Assembly (NCBI GenBank): GCA_964450955.1
Contig: CAYVFI010000075.1
Location: 1 to 11,012, forward strand
Reading direction: 5' to 3'
DNA length: 11,012 nucleotides
From: CAYNWT01 sp964450955
GTDB lineage: Bacteria > Planctomycetota > Planctomycetia > Planctomycetales > Planctomycetaceae
Shown here piece after piece: positions 1 through 6,985 of this stretch; the stretch's first letter is position 1; each line of letters starts with the position of its first letter. The translations under genes and the position numbers were made by a program. The notes beneath the pieces were generated by a model, which was not told the DNA's origin, made no database searches, and saw only the letters and a program-made list of their open reading frames with translations.

Positions 1-41
1 CGGCCTTCAACCACCGCAGCCAGCCTGCCACCGCTCCCGCT

Positions 42-158
42 GGGGGGAGAGGGCGCGGGCTCAGCCGCGGGAGAGGGAGAGTCCTGGATTGCCGATGCGT
101 TTGTTTGTTGTGTGTGCGCTGCCCCCTCTCCCGGGCCTGCAGCCCTACCTCTCCCCCA
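42..158. repeat. Large imperfect G/C-rich palindrome (dispersed-repeat type)
   Basis: A purine-rich arm at 42-82 (GGGGGAGAGG, a GC core around GGCTCAGCC, then GGGAGAGGG) is matched on the opposite strand by the arm at 119-158 (CCCTCTCCC, core around GGGCCTGCAGCCC, then CCTCTCCCCC). About 36 bp of T/G-rich sequence lie between the arms. A small CCCC-AAAA-GGGG hairpin (154-165) abuts the second arm. The element starts about 28 bp past the stop codon of the M16-like gene on the minus strand, so it could act as a 3' end structure. Repeats of this general composition are common between genes in planctomycete drafts, which is recollection rather than a search. Positions 1-41 hold nothing I recognise. 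Confidence 0.6.
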
Positions 159-185
159 AAAGGGGCGAGGTGACTGGCGCTGTCT

Positions 186-1430
186 CTACGTCAGCTTTCC
201 GAAATCCAGTTTCTCCGGGCCCAGCGTCACGACCGTGAAGTCCCGGGCGGGGTACGCTCGGACGTGTTCGAGGACTGAGTCCACCGTTAACGAGTCCACT
301 CGGTCGCTGACTTCGGACAGGGTTTGCACGCGGCCCAGATGGTACCAGTCTCTCGCGACAGAACCCGCGCGAGCGATGGTGGATTCCTGTTGCATGATGA
401 GGCCGCTTTTCGCGCGGGCGCAACAGCGTTCCAGTTCTTTGACTTCAATGCCTTCGGCCAGTCGGGTGAGTTCCTGAACCGTAACATCCAGCGTTTCCTG
501 GGCGCGTTCGTTGGTGGTTCCGGCGTAACACAGAACACGACCATGTTCTCGCATTGTGTTTAGTGATGCTGAGATGGCATAACACAGGCCGCGCTTTTCC
601 CGGACCTCTGTGAACAGTCGCGAGCTCATGCCGCCGCTTAGCAAACTGACGGCGGCCCAGGCGTTGTAGTAGTCCTCGTGTCGGTATGGCACGGAATCAT
701 ATGAGATGCCAATGTGCGTCTGCGTCGATTCGTGGGTGATGTGTTCTTTGCCGCCGGTTCTGGCCGTACACACAATTTCGGTGGCCGGTTTGTCAGACCA
801 GTTTCCGAACACGCTTTCAACGGTGTCCATGACTACGTTGGCGTCGACATTGCCGGCCACACCAAGTATCGCCCCGTCTGGTCGGAAGCAGTTTTCGTAG
901 TGTGATTGTACCGTCGCGTGGTCGATGCGTTCTAAGTCGGCCAGGCTGCCGTCTGTCGGTAGGCCGTAGGGTGCGTCGTAGCAACGCTTGCGGAGTTCCA
1001 GCAGCATTTTTTGCCGCGGTTCGTCTTCCATCGCGGTGAGTGTTTGAGCCACGCTGGCTCGAGCCGCATCGAACTCACATTCTGGCAGCTGTGGTCTAAG
1101 AATAATGTCGCCGTAGATATTCAGTACATCGGCAAGCTTGTCGGCGATGGTCGCTCCGCTGAACGACATATGAACAACACCGGCTCCTTCTGATCGCTGA
1201 GCACCCAGATTATCCAGCGCTGAAGACAACGCCCGGGTGTCACGATCGCCGGCTCCGCGACAAATCATTTCAGTAAGAATCGACGCCGTACCGTTTTGCT
1301 GTGGCCGATCGTTAGAACTCCCGGCCGGAACCAGCAGCGTGAACGCCGCCGATTGAACCGCGGGCATGCGTTCGACAATGACTTGCAGGCCATTGGCAAG
1401 TTTACGTGTGGCAATCTGTTGCTCTGCCAT
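186..1430 (-). CDS. M16 family (pitrilysin/insulinase-like) peptidase homologue lacking the zinc site
   Basis: The 414-residue protein has the two-domain layout of a single M16B subunit. The N-terminal domain starts at LANGLQVIVE (11-20), and the C-terminal domain carries the family signature GGMSSRLFTEVREKRGLCY (266-284), including the Arg-Tyr pair (R280, Y284) that contacts substrate in the family. The inverted zinc motif HxxEH should fall at residues 50-54, but the sequence there is SILTE, so H, E and H become S50, T53 and E54. The third ligand, normally a Glu in a VLQEI-like stretch, is T130 (VAQTL). The protein is therefore probably the non-catalytic partner of an active M16 subunit, as in mitochondrial processing peptidase-like pairs. 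An active partner could lie beyond position 1; none is in the window. No signal peptide is seen. The ATG at 1430 fits the family N-terminus, but no clear ribosome site precedes it. Confidence 0.88.
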   Translation of the reverse strand: MAEQQIATRKLANGLQVIVERMPAVQSAAFTLLVPAGSSNDRPQQNGTASILTEMICRGAGDRDTRALSSALDNLGAQRSEGAGVVHMSFSGATIADKLADVLNIYGDIILRPQLPECEFDAARASVAQTLTAMEDEPRQKMLLELRKRCYDAPYGLPTDGSLADLERIDHATVQSHYENCFRPDGAILGVAGNVDANVVMDTVESVFGNWSDKPATEIVCTARTGGKEHITHESTQTHIGISYDSVPYRHEDYYNAWAAVSLLSGGMSSRLFTEVREKRGLCYAISASLNTMREHGRVLCYAGTTNERAQETLDVTVQELTRLAEGIEVKELERCCARAKSGLIMQQESTIARAGSVARDWYHLGRVQTLSEVSDRVDSLTVDSVLEHVRAYPARDFTVVTLGPEKLDFGKLT

Positions 1431-1571
1431 AATCCGTTCAGTCGCTGGGCTTAATGATGGGAAGCCTGGGAGTTTATCAGACGCCGGAACCGTTGTTGAG
1501 TGCTGTGGAACGCCGAGATGGATGTAAGTAAAAGTCCCTTCCAGCTGGCGTCTTGATAGCGAACGCGACCG
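1431..1571. other. Intergenic spacer with a 7-bp inverted repeat
   Basis: No gene is seen between the zinc-ribbon remnant and the M16-like gene. The only structure is a pair of 7-bp complementary segments, AGACGCC (1479-1485) and GGCGTCT (1547-1553), 61 bp apart. They could close a transcript loop, but this is weak evidence of function. Confidence 0.3.
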
Positions 1572-1765
1572 CTACTTGCGGTTCAGCTTCCGCATGTCGT
1601 CATCTCGAACGTACTCTTCGATGGAGCCACATTCGCGGCAGCAAACGGCAACGGTGTGCAGTCGACGGAAGAATGACATGACAGGACGATTGCGGAATAG
1701 GCCCCGCGGTAGCCTGTGGCCATGTCGCGACCGTTGCACTTTGGACAGATGCCTGTTTTTTGCAC
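1572..1765 (-). pseudogene. Small two-CxxC zinc-ribbon protein, reading frame broken once
   Basis: The start GTG (1763-1765) follows a clear ribosome site GGGAG with 7 nt spacing. The first frame reads MQKTGICPKCNGRDMATGYRG and then loses sense. The last part of a normal zinc ribbon, with AVCCRECGSIEEYVRDDD and ending LNRK before a TAG at 1572-1574, lies in another frame. Adding one G to the GGGG run (CCCC at 1702-1705 on the plus strand) joins the parts into a 64-residue protein with Cys pairs 7/10 and 43/46, spaced like a single zinc ribbon. Function is unknown; ribbons of this type usually bind nucleic acid or serve as structural modules. The break may be a homopolymer sequencing error in this draft or a real frameshift mutation. 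The strong start signal and intact second half favour a gene that is, or recently was, functional. Confidence 0.6.
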
Positions 1766-1772
1766 CAAATCA

Positions 1773-1797
1773 CTCCCAAAACATCAAGCTTTGGGAG
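1773..1797 (-). promoter_or_regulatory. Hairpin covering the ribosome site of the zinc-ribbon gene
   Basis: CTCCCAAA (1773-1780) and TTTGGGAG (1790-1797) are perfect 8-bp inverted repeats around a 9-nt loop. On the minus strand the distal arm contains the GGGAG ribosome site of the zinc-ribbon gene (start at 1765). A transcript starting upstream could hide the site in this hairpin. The pairing is seen directly; a regulatory role is inference. Confidence 0.4.
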
Positions 1798-1921
1798 AAC
1801 GTGTTCAAACAGAATGGGTTCACTGAAACTGCGCGGAATAGCCGGAGACATGAGTCCCTGCTGCAAGATCGACCACGCGTCAGTCGGGGGCTGCAACGGG
1901 AAACACCAGCGTCTCAGGGAA

Positions 1922-1939
1922 TTGCTGCAGCGGCAGCAA
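1922..1939 (-). terminator. Hairpin just after the vWA lipoprotein gene
   Basis: TTGCTGC and GCAGCAA form a perfect 7-bp stem with a 4-nt loop, beginning 14 nt after the TAA of the vWA gene on the minus strand. There is only a short T stretch after it (ATTCCC), so it is an atypical intrinsic terminator or an mRNA 3' end structure. Confidence 0.4.
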
Positions 1940-1953
1940 GCATTGGTTTGATC

Positions 1954-3627
1954 TTAACGGCTCGCCGCCACTGCCATTGATTCGGCTTGCAGGACTAGCC
2001 GGCAGAACTCGGTTCGCCATCCACGTGTATCTTTCCCGACACCGCTTTCGGCGAGTTCCTTAATCTGCGGCAAAGTGATTGAGCCCAGGTTCTGTGACTT
2101 TCGCAAGTGCATTCCGAACGCGGCCACTGCCGATGCGAACCGGAAATCGTCTGATGTCTCATCCAATTGCGAATGCGGATCGCGATCGACCGGCACGTGG
2201 AACTCGGTACTCTCGTCAGTGTCCGGTTCCTTGTAACGAAGCCGAACTGTCATGAGTTCAGCGGAGTTGGACTGAACCGACAAGTCGGGCGTCTGCTGGT
2301 ACTTCGAGGGTTCAACAGAGCCCGTTGGAACCAGATGACCGGCCGGAACAATTTCGTACAACGCCGTGACAGTATGCCCGGCTCCGATTTCTCCGGCGTC
2401 TTTTTGGTCGTCGCGAAAGTCTTCTTTGTTAAGCATGCGGTTTTCGTAGCCAACCAGTCGGTAGCCGGCGATGCGAGCAGGATTAAAATCGACCTGGATC
2501 TTCACATCGCGAGCAATGGTGACCAACGTACCGGACATCTGTTCGACCAGAACCTTGCGAGCTTCGCTTTCGCGATCGATGTAGGCGTAGTTGCCATTGC
2601 CGCAATCGGCCAGCTGTTCCATCGTGGCGTCTTTATAGTTGCCGGTTCCGAAACCCAGCACGCTTAGAAATACGTCTGACTTCGCCTTCTCTTCAATCAA
2701 GTCAATCAAATCGCTGCGGTTTGCAATACCGACGTTGAGGTCACCATCAGTGCACAGGATGACTCGGTTAATTCCGTTCGGAACGAAGTTATCAATCGCG
2801 GTCTGGTAGGCGAGTTCAATGCCTTCGCCACCGTTTGTTGAACCGCCCGCTTCCAGGCGATGGATGGCCTGCAGAATCTGGCTCGTCTCGTCGCCGGATG
2901 TTGACGGTAAAACTATCCCGGCGCTGCCTGCGTAAACAGCGATCGCGATGCGGTCATCGCCATTCATCTGATTGACCAGCATTCGCATGGCGGCTTTAAC
3001 CAGCGGCAATTTACGGGCGTCCGACATCGAACCGGAAACGTCCAGAAGAAATACCAGGTTCGCGGCCGGACGCCCTTGCAGCTCGCGCCCCTTAAGTCCA
3101 ATGCGAGCCAACTGGTGGGACTTGTCCCACGGACACGGGCCAGTTTCTACGTGCACGGCGAAAGGATGATTGTATGTGGGCGAAGGGTAGTCGTAATTAA
3201 AGTAGTTAATCATCTCTTCAATCCGAACTGCACCAGCCGGCGGAGCATGGTTCTGATTGAGGAACCGACGCACGTTGGCGTAAGAGGCAGTGTCGACATC
3301 AATGGAGAACGTGGAAAGCGGGTCTTGCATGGAAACCTTGAAACCATTTTCAACCAGATGGTCGTATTCTTCTGCCGCAGGCGGTTTGTTTGCCTGAAGA
3401 TGCGACTTCGGCGGCATTGCCAACCGCGTGTTCGGAGTGTGGTCGGCGTGACGGCCTGACGCCGGACTGGCTCCCGATGGGGAAGCTGAAGAGTCTGGCT
3501 GGTACATCGATTGCGATATCGCGTTGCCGTCGGTGGCCCGGCGAATGGTGATTTGTGCTTCGTCGCTTCCGCCACACCCAACGAGTGTGAGTGAGACCAA
3601 CGCCAGACCAAACGTGAAATTACGCAT
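1954..3627 (-). CDS. YfbK-type von Willebrand factor A domain lipoprotein
   Basis: The 557-residue protein starts with a lipoprotein signal (FGLALVSLTLVGC, lipidated Cys18), so it should be anchored to a membrane facing the periplasm. A disordered Ser/Pro-rich linker (about 40-80) follows. Residues 85-185 match the YfbK N-terminal region (DPLSTFSIDVDTASY, RIEEMINYFNYDY). The vWA domain (about 188-370) has a complete metal-dependent adhesion site: DVSGS (D196, S198, S200), T264 and D294. The C-terminal part (about 375-550) fits the DUF3520-like region of these proteins. The family probably mediates metal-dependent protein contacts; its partner is unknown. The ATG at 3627 was chosen because GGAG lies 7 nt upstream and the lipobox follows. 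An upstream in-frame extension to 3840 would run over the small lipoprotein gene and is rejected. The neighbour upstream is a 45-residue lipoprotein gene 115 bp away. Confidence 0.93.
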   Translation of the reverse strand: MRNFTFGLALVSLTLVGCGGSDEAQITIRRATDGNAISQSMYQPDSSASPSGASPASGRHADHTPNTRLAMPPKSHLQANKPPAAEEYDHLVENGFKVSMQDPLSTFSIDVDTASYANVRRFLNQNHAPPAGAVRIEEMINYFNYDYPSPTYNHPFAVHVETGPCPWDKSHQLARIGLKGRELQGRPAANLVFLLDVSGSMSDARKLPLVKAAMRMLVNQMNGDDRIAIAVYAGSAGIVLPSTSGDETSQILQAIHRLEAGGSTNGGEGIELAYQTAIDNFVPNGINRVILCTDGDLNVGIANRSDLIDLIEEKAKSDVFLSVLGFGTGNYKDATMEQLADCGNGNYAYIDRESEARKVLVEQMSGTLVTIARDVKIQVDFNPARIAGYRLVGYENRMLNKEDFRDDQKDAGEIGAGHTVTALYEIVPAGHLVPTGSVEPSKYQQTPDLSVQSNSAELMTVRLRYKEPDTDESTEFHVPVDRDPHSQLDETSDDFRFASAVAAFGMHLRKSQNLGSITLPQIKELAESGVGKDTRGWRTEFCRLVLQAESMAVAASR

Positions 3628-3705
3628 CAGGAATCTCCGGTTCAAAATAGAACGACTGATGTGCCAACAAAAGGCAAGCGGGAAAACACAACCTTCAAGA
3701 CAAAG

Positions 3706-3733
3706 TGGGTGGCCTTGTAAAGAAGACCACCCA
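3706..3733 (-). terminator. Intergenic hairpin between the two lipoprotein genes
   Basis: TGGGTGG (3706-3712) and CCACCCA (3727-3733) form a perfect 7-bp stem beginning 9 nt after the stop of the small lipoprotein gene on the minus strand. No T-run follows, so it may be a partial terminator or an mRNA processing structure that sets the ratio of the two genes. Confidence 0.35.
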
Positions 3734-3742
3734 GTGAGGCGT

Positions 3743-3880
3743 TTACATTGCCTCAGGTTCGCTGGCCGGCGCCGTGTTGGCAGGCGGTGAACCAACAGCG
3801 GGTTCTTGCGGCGAACCTTTAGAACAGCCGACAAACGCAAAGCATGTCAGCAACATCAGCGCGCAGAGGTAGCGTGTCAT
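3743..3880 (-). CDS. Small (45-residue) lipoprotein, hypothetical
   Basis: An ATG at 3880 with AAGGA 9 nt upstream opens a 45-codon frame ending in TAA at 3743. The product begins MTRYLCALMLLTCFAFVGC, a charged N-terminus, a hydrophobic core and a lipobox FVGC (Cys19). The mature part is only about 27 residues, rich in Pro, Ala, Glu and Ser (SKGSPQEPAVGSPPAN), so it is probably a flexible membrane-tethered peptide. It lies 115 bp upstream of the vWA lipoprotein gene on the same strand and may share its transcript. Small lipoproteins of this type (entericidin-like or simple spacers) have no deducible reaction, and I recognise no family. The complete signal sequence and ribosome site make it a credible gene despite its size. 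Confidence 0.7.
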   Translation of the reverse strand: MTRYLCALMLLTCFAFVGCSKGSPQEPAVGSPPANTAPASEPEAM

Positions 3881-4175
3881 TTGGGGTGGTCCTTTCGCGA
3901 GGCGCGAACTGGTCGTGTACCTGGCGATGGCGATAGACGCGTTCGAACTGATCGAACGATCGGTGGCAACGGAGGCTCACGACGGAATGAAAGCCAGGCC
4001 GAATTAGCAGCCTGCAATAAAACGTTACGCAGTCTTAGAGTGTCGCCGTTGGTAATTGATTCCCGGAAATGCCACAGATTCCGAATTCTTTGTTAGACAC
4101 TTCGTAAATGTCGTGTCGCCGAACCTTTGCGAGTCTGTGCTTTGAACCGACGATGACGCGTCCGGTGACAGTCCA
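3881..4175. other. Intergenic region between uvrD and the small lipoprotein gene
   Basis: No coding sequence is evident. Two inverted repeats stand out. CGTTCGA (3940-3946) and TCGAACG (3952-3958) lie 60-78 bp upstream of the lipoprotein ATG, a plausible operator position. CAGGC and GCCTG (around 3995-4014) form a short hairpin. No convincing sigma-70 promoter was found for the lipoprotein gene. Confidence 0.35.
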
Positions 4176-6440
4176 CTAACCGATGGGTTGGAGCGGGCAT
4201 TTGTCGGCGATAAAGGTTTCAGATCGATCATCCGTTGCGAAGTGAACGCTGATGGTCGGTCGCCGTGGGGTTCCGCCGAGTTCCAGGACAGTGCCGCGAC
4301 CGTAGCGGGGATGGCGGACGGACATGCCGACGCGAAACAGGCCAGGTACAACGGCCGCTTTGGTGTTGCCCTTCAGCATATCGGCGGCGGTCATCAGCAG
4401 CGGTTGACCGTCAGGGCGTTTGCCCGGGTGCCGTTTAAGCCGTTCAGGGATGCCGCGCTGCCTGATGGGATTGTCGCCACCGGTGCAGTCGGTGACTTGC
4501 AGGCTAATCTCGTCTAAGAACATGCTGCGAATGGTGGCCCGTCGTTGGCCGTGCAGCGTGCGATCAAACGACTGACTGAGATACAATTCCTGTTCGGCTC
4601 GCGTCATTCCGACAAACAACAGCCGGCGTTCTTCCTCCAGGTCAGTCGAACTGCCGTCCCGCGTCGCGCGTTCGTGGGGCATGAGGTTGTGTTCGACACC
4701 GACTACATGCACTACGGGAAATTCCAGACCTTTTGATGCGTGTAAAGTCATGAGCGTCACGCAGCCGGATTCGCCTTGGATGCTGTCTACGTCACTGACC
4801 AGACTGGCTGATTCCAGAAACGCCTGCAGCGACGTATCCGCTTCGCTACCTTCATTGAACTCACGCGTTGCCGTAATGAGTTCGTCAATATTCGCTCGAC
4901 GCTGAGCATCCCGTTCGTGAATCGATGCTTCCAGACCGTCTGCGTAACCGCTCTTTTCAATCACGCTGCTAAGCAGTCCATCAACACTTAGCCGCGATGC
5001 TTCGTCCCGAAGCCCGTCAATCAATAGCACAAACTTCGTAAGCGCTCCGACAGATCGCTTAGCGATTTCGGTAATCTCTTTCCGTCGCAACGTTGCCTGA
5101 AACATACTTAGCTGATGCTTGTCGGCGAACCGCCTGACATGCTGCAAAGTCTTTTGCCCAATGCCACGCGGCGGGCTGTTGACGGTTCGCATGAATGCGG
5201 CATCGTTGTCCGGGTTTTCAATCAGCCGCAGCCACGCCAGTAAGTCTTTAATCTCTTTGCGATCGTAGAACGCGAACCCGGACGCGATTTGAAACGGAAC
5301 ATGCTGTTGGGTCATCGCAATTTCGAACTGCCGAGACAGTGCGTTCACGCGGTAGAAGATTGCATAGTCCGACCATTTCCGTTCGCCCGCTTCAACGCGC
5401 TCCTTAATGCGCTCGACAATGCCGGTCGCTTCGGCTTCGCCGGTCGAAAAGTGCAGCAACTCAGGAGCCAGGCCTTCCGGATTGTCAGTGCGAAGTTCTC
5501 GTTTCGGACGCCGCTTGTTGTGCGAGATCAGTTGGTCGGCCGTCCGAACAATGGAAGCTGTGCTGCGGAAGTTCTGGTCTAACTTGACAACCTTCGTGTT
5601 CGGATAATCCGTGGCAAACGACCGAATGTTATCAACCCGCGCACCGCGCCAGCCGTAGATGGACTGGTCAGGGTCGCCGGTGACACACAGGTTCTTAAAG
5701 ATTTGCGACATCGCAGCGACGATGCGGTACTGCGCGAGGTTGGTGTCCTGGTACTCATCGACCAACACGTACTGGAAGCGATGGTCCAGGTCTTCGCGGA
5801 ACGCGGTCCATTCGGTCAGCATTGTCACCATGTGCAGCAGTAGGTCGTCAAAGTCTACACAGTTGGTGTTGAGCAACGCCTGTTGGTATGCCGGATAGAT
5901 TTCCGCGACAGCCTGCTGCATCGGGTCACCAATGCTGTCACGCATTCGGGCCTGCATGATGTCCGGCGTGATGAGTTCGTTTTTCGCGCGACTAATTTTG
6001 TTGGCGATGCGCGATGGTTCGAAATAGGTGCTTGAGAAATCCAGATCTTTGACCAGTCGCTTAATCAGGCCAACTTGTTCTGCGTGGTCCAGAATCGTGT
6101 AGTTAGGTTTCAGGCCAACGGCGTCTGCGTTCCGGCGTAAAGTTCTTGCGCAGAACCTATGGAACGTGCTGACTTCGACCTGCGAACCCGGCAGCAGTTT
6201 CGCGACTCGCGCCGCCATTTCTCGTGTCGCTTTGTTGGTGAACGTCAAAGCCAGAATCTGATGATCACGCACACCGCTTTCGATGAGCCTGGCGATTCTG
6301 TGAGTTATGACACGCGTTTTGCCAGAACCGGGTCCGGCCAAAACCATCAGCGGACCGTCTCGATGTTCGACCGCTGCTGTCTGTTCGGGGGTCAGTTGGG
6401 TAGTCGCGTTGTGCACCGTCCGTGTCGCCTTACTTTGCAT
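4176..6440 (-). CDS. uvrD: UvrD/PcrA-family ATP-dependent DNA helicase (superfamily 1)
   Basis: The 754-residue protein has every superfamily 1A motif in order: Q motif (LTPEQTAAV, 16-24), Walker A (GPGSGKT, 36-42), motif Ia (LTFTNKATREM, 65-75), motif II (DEYQDTN, 228-234), motif III (GDPDQSIYGWRGA, 255-267), motif IV (LDQNFRST, 287-294), motif V (TLHASKGLEF, 565-574) and motif VI (RRLLFVGMTRAEQELY, 605-620). Such enzymes unwind DNA 3' to 5' in nucleotide excision repair, mismatch repair and the clearing of replication blocks. Residues 704-750 (VGMSVRHPRYGRGTVLEL and onward) match the C-terminal Tudor-like fold that binds RNA polymerase in PcrA/UvrD, so the length and architecture are complete. 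The ATG at 6440 gives the expected N-terminus; no strong ribosome site precedes it. It is transcribed divergently from the ORF at 6525. Confidence 0.96.
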   Translation of the reverse strand: MQSKATRTVHNATTQLTPEQTAAVEHRDGPLMVLAGPGSGKTRVITHRIARLIESGVRDHQILALTFTNKATREMAARVAKLLPGSQVEVSTFHRFCARTLRRNADAVGLKPNYTILDHAEQVGLIKRLVKDLDFSSTYFEPSRIANKISRAKNELITPDIMQARMRDSIGDPMQQAVAEIYPAYQQALLNTNCVDFDDLLLHMVTMLTEWTAFREDLDHRFQYVLVDEYQDTNLAQYRIVAAMSQIFKNLCVTGDPDQSIYGWRGARVDNIRSFATDYPNTKVVKLDQNFRSTASIVRTADQLISHNKRRPKRELRTDNPEGLAPELLHFSTGEAEATGIVERIKERVEAGERKWSDYAIFYRVNALSRQFEIAMTQQHVPFQIASGFAFYDRKEIKDLLAWLRLIENPDNDAAFMRTVNSPPRGIGQKTLQHVRRFADKHQLSMFQATLRRKEITEIAKRSVGALTKFVLLIDGLRDEASRLSVDGLLSSVIEKSGYADGLEASIHERDAQRRANIDELITATREFNEGSEADTSLQAFLESASLVSDVDSIQGESGCVTLMTLHASKGLEFPVVHVVGVEHNLMPHERATRDGSSTDLEEERRLLFVGMTRAEQELYLSQSFDRTLHGQRRATIRSMFLDEISLQVTDCTGGDNPIRQRGIPERLKRHPGKRPDGQPLLMTAADMLKGNTKAAVVPGLFRVGMSVRHPRYGRGTVLELGGTPRRPTISVHFATDDRSETFIADKCPLQPIG

Positions 6441-6451
6441 CGGAAACCGTA

Positions 6452-6469
6452 ATCATAGCCAACTTGGCT
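6452..6469 (-). promoter_or_regulatory. 13-bp palindrome and possible -10 box upstream of uvrD
   Basis: AGCCAA-C-TTGGCT (6457-6469) is a perfect palindrome with an odd centre, 17 bp from the uvrD ATG and within the 84-bp divergent region. It abuts TATGAT on the minus strand (6452-6457), which resembles a -10 hexamer, although no good -35 lies at the right distance. It could be an operator, but this is inference. Confidence 0.3.
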
Positions 6470-6524
6470 GGTTCATCGCGACCTTGCCAAATTGCCGCGG
6501 GCCGGTGCAATCAGGAGAACACTC

Positions 6525-6644
6525 ATGCAAGTACATTGGTCGGTTGCTTTACTTGCCGTCACGGCACCGGGCGTATTTCCGGATCTCGCTGCGGCGCAAA
6601 GCCTGCTGCGACAGACGCCGGTATTCAGTCAGGCACGTAAGTGA
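6525..6644 (+). CDS. Signal-peptide fragment: 5' part of a split secreted-protein gene
   Basis: An ATG at 6525, with AGGAG 7 nt upstream, opens 39 codons ending in TGA at 6642-6644. The product begins MQVHWSVALLAVTAPGVF and continues PDLAAAQSLLRQTPVFSQ, a Sec signal peptide with likely cleavage near LAAA-Q. The last residues (ARK) and the stop come from CACGTAAGTGA (6634-6644), which is the right arm of the repeat unit that follows. A good start and signal peptide with only about 12 native residues after it make sense as the beginning of a longer secreted protein cut off by the repeat array. The probable continuation is the reading frame at 7231-7743. An independent tiny secreted peptide is the alternative. 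Confidence 0.5.
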   Translation: MQVHWSVALLAVTAPGVFPDLAAAQSLLRQTPVFSQARK

Positions 6645-6716
6645 AGCCAAACATACCGACAATCCTCGCTAACGCGTCGGGCTCCCAGGCTGCTACAAAG
6701 CAGCGGAACCTGCACC

Positions 6717-6816
6717 NNNNNNNNNNNNNNNNNNNNNNNNNNNNNNNNNNNNNNNNNNNNNNNNNNNNNNNNNNNNNNNNNNNNNNNNNNNNNNNNNNNN
6801 NNNNNNNNNNNNNNNN
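6717..6816. other. Assembly gap (100 N)
   Basis: Exactly 100 N follow the first repeat copy mid-unit. A round number of this kind is a scaffolding placeholder, so the real distance is unknown. Confidence 0.98.
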
Positions 6817-6885
6817 GCATGCAAACCGACTATCCTCGCTAACGCGTCGGGCTCCCAGGCTGCTACAAAGCGGCGGAACCTGCAG

Positions 6886-6985
6886 NNNNNNNNNNNNNNN
6901 NNNNNNNNNNNNNNNNNNNNNNNNNNNNNNNNNNNNNNNNNNNNNNNNNNNNNNNNNNNNNNNNNNNNNNNNNNNNNNNNNNNNN
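6886..6985. other. Assembly gap (100 N)
   Basis: A second run of exactly 100 N interrupts the second repeat copy. The contig between the two gaps (6817-6885) is only 69 bp and consists wholly of repeat, a sign that the assembler collapsed or broke the array here. Confidence 0.98.

Noticed and set aside
2167..2667. Long plus-strand ORF inside the vWA gene
   Set aside because: It is antisense to the complete vWA domain, whose MIDAS residues are all present; high GC content opens such shadow frames.
3628..3840. N-terminal extension of the vWA lipoprotein
   Set aside because: It would bury the lipobox inside the protein, overlap the small lipoprotein gene in another frame, and lacks a ribosome site; the ATG at 3627 has GGAG at the right spacing.
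3940..3958. CGTTCGA / TCGAACG as a LexA-type SOS box
   Set aside because: The half-sites are in the opposite order to the CGAAC-N4-GTTCG box, so only a generic inverted repeat is supported.
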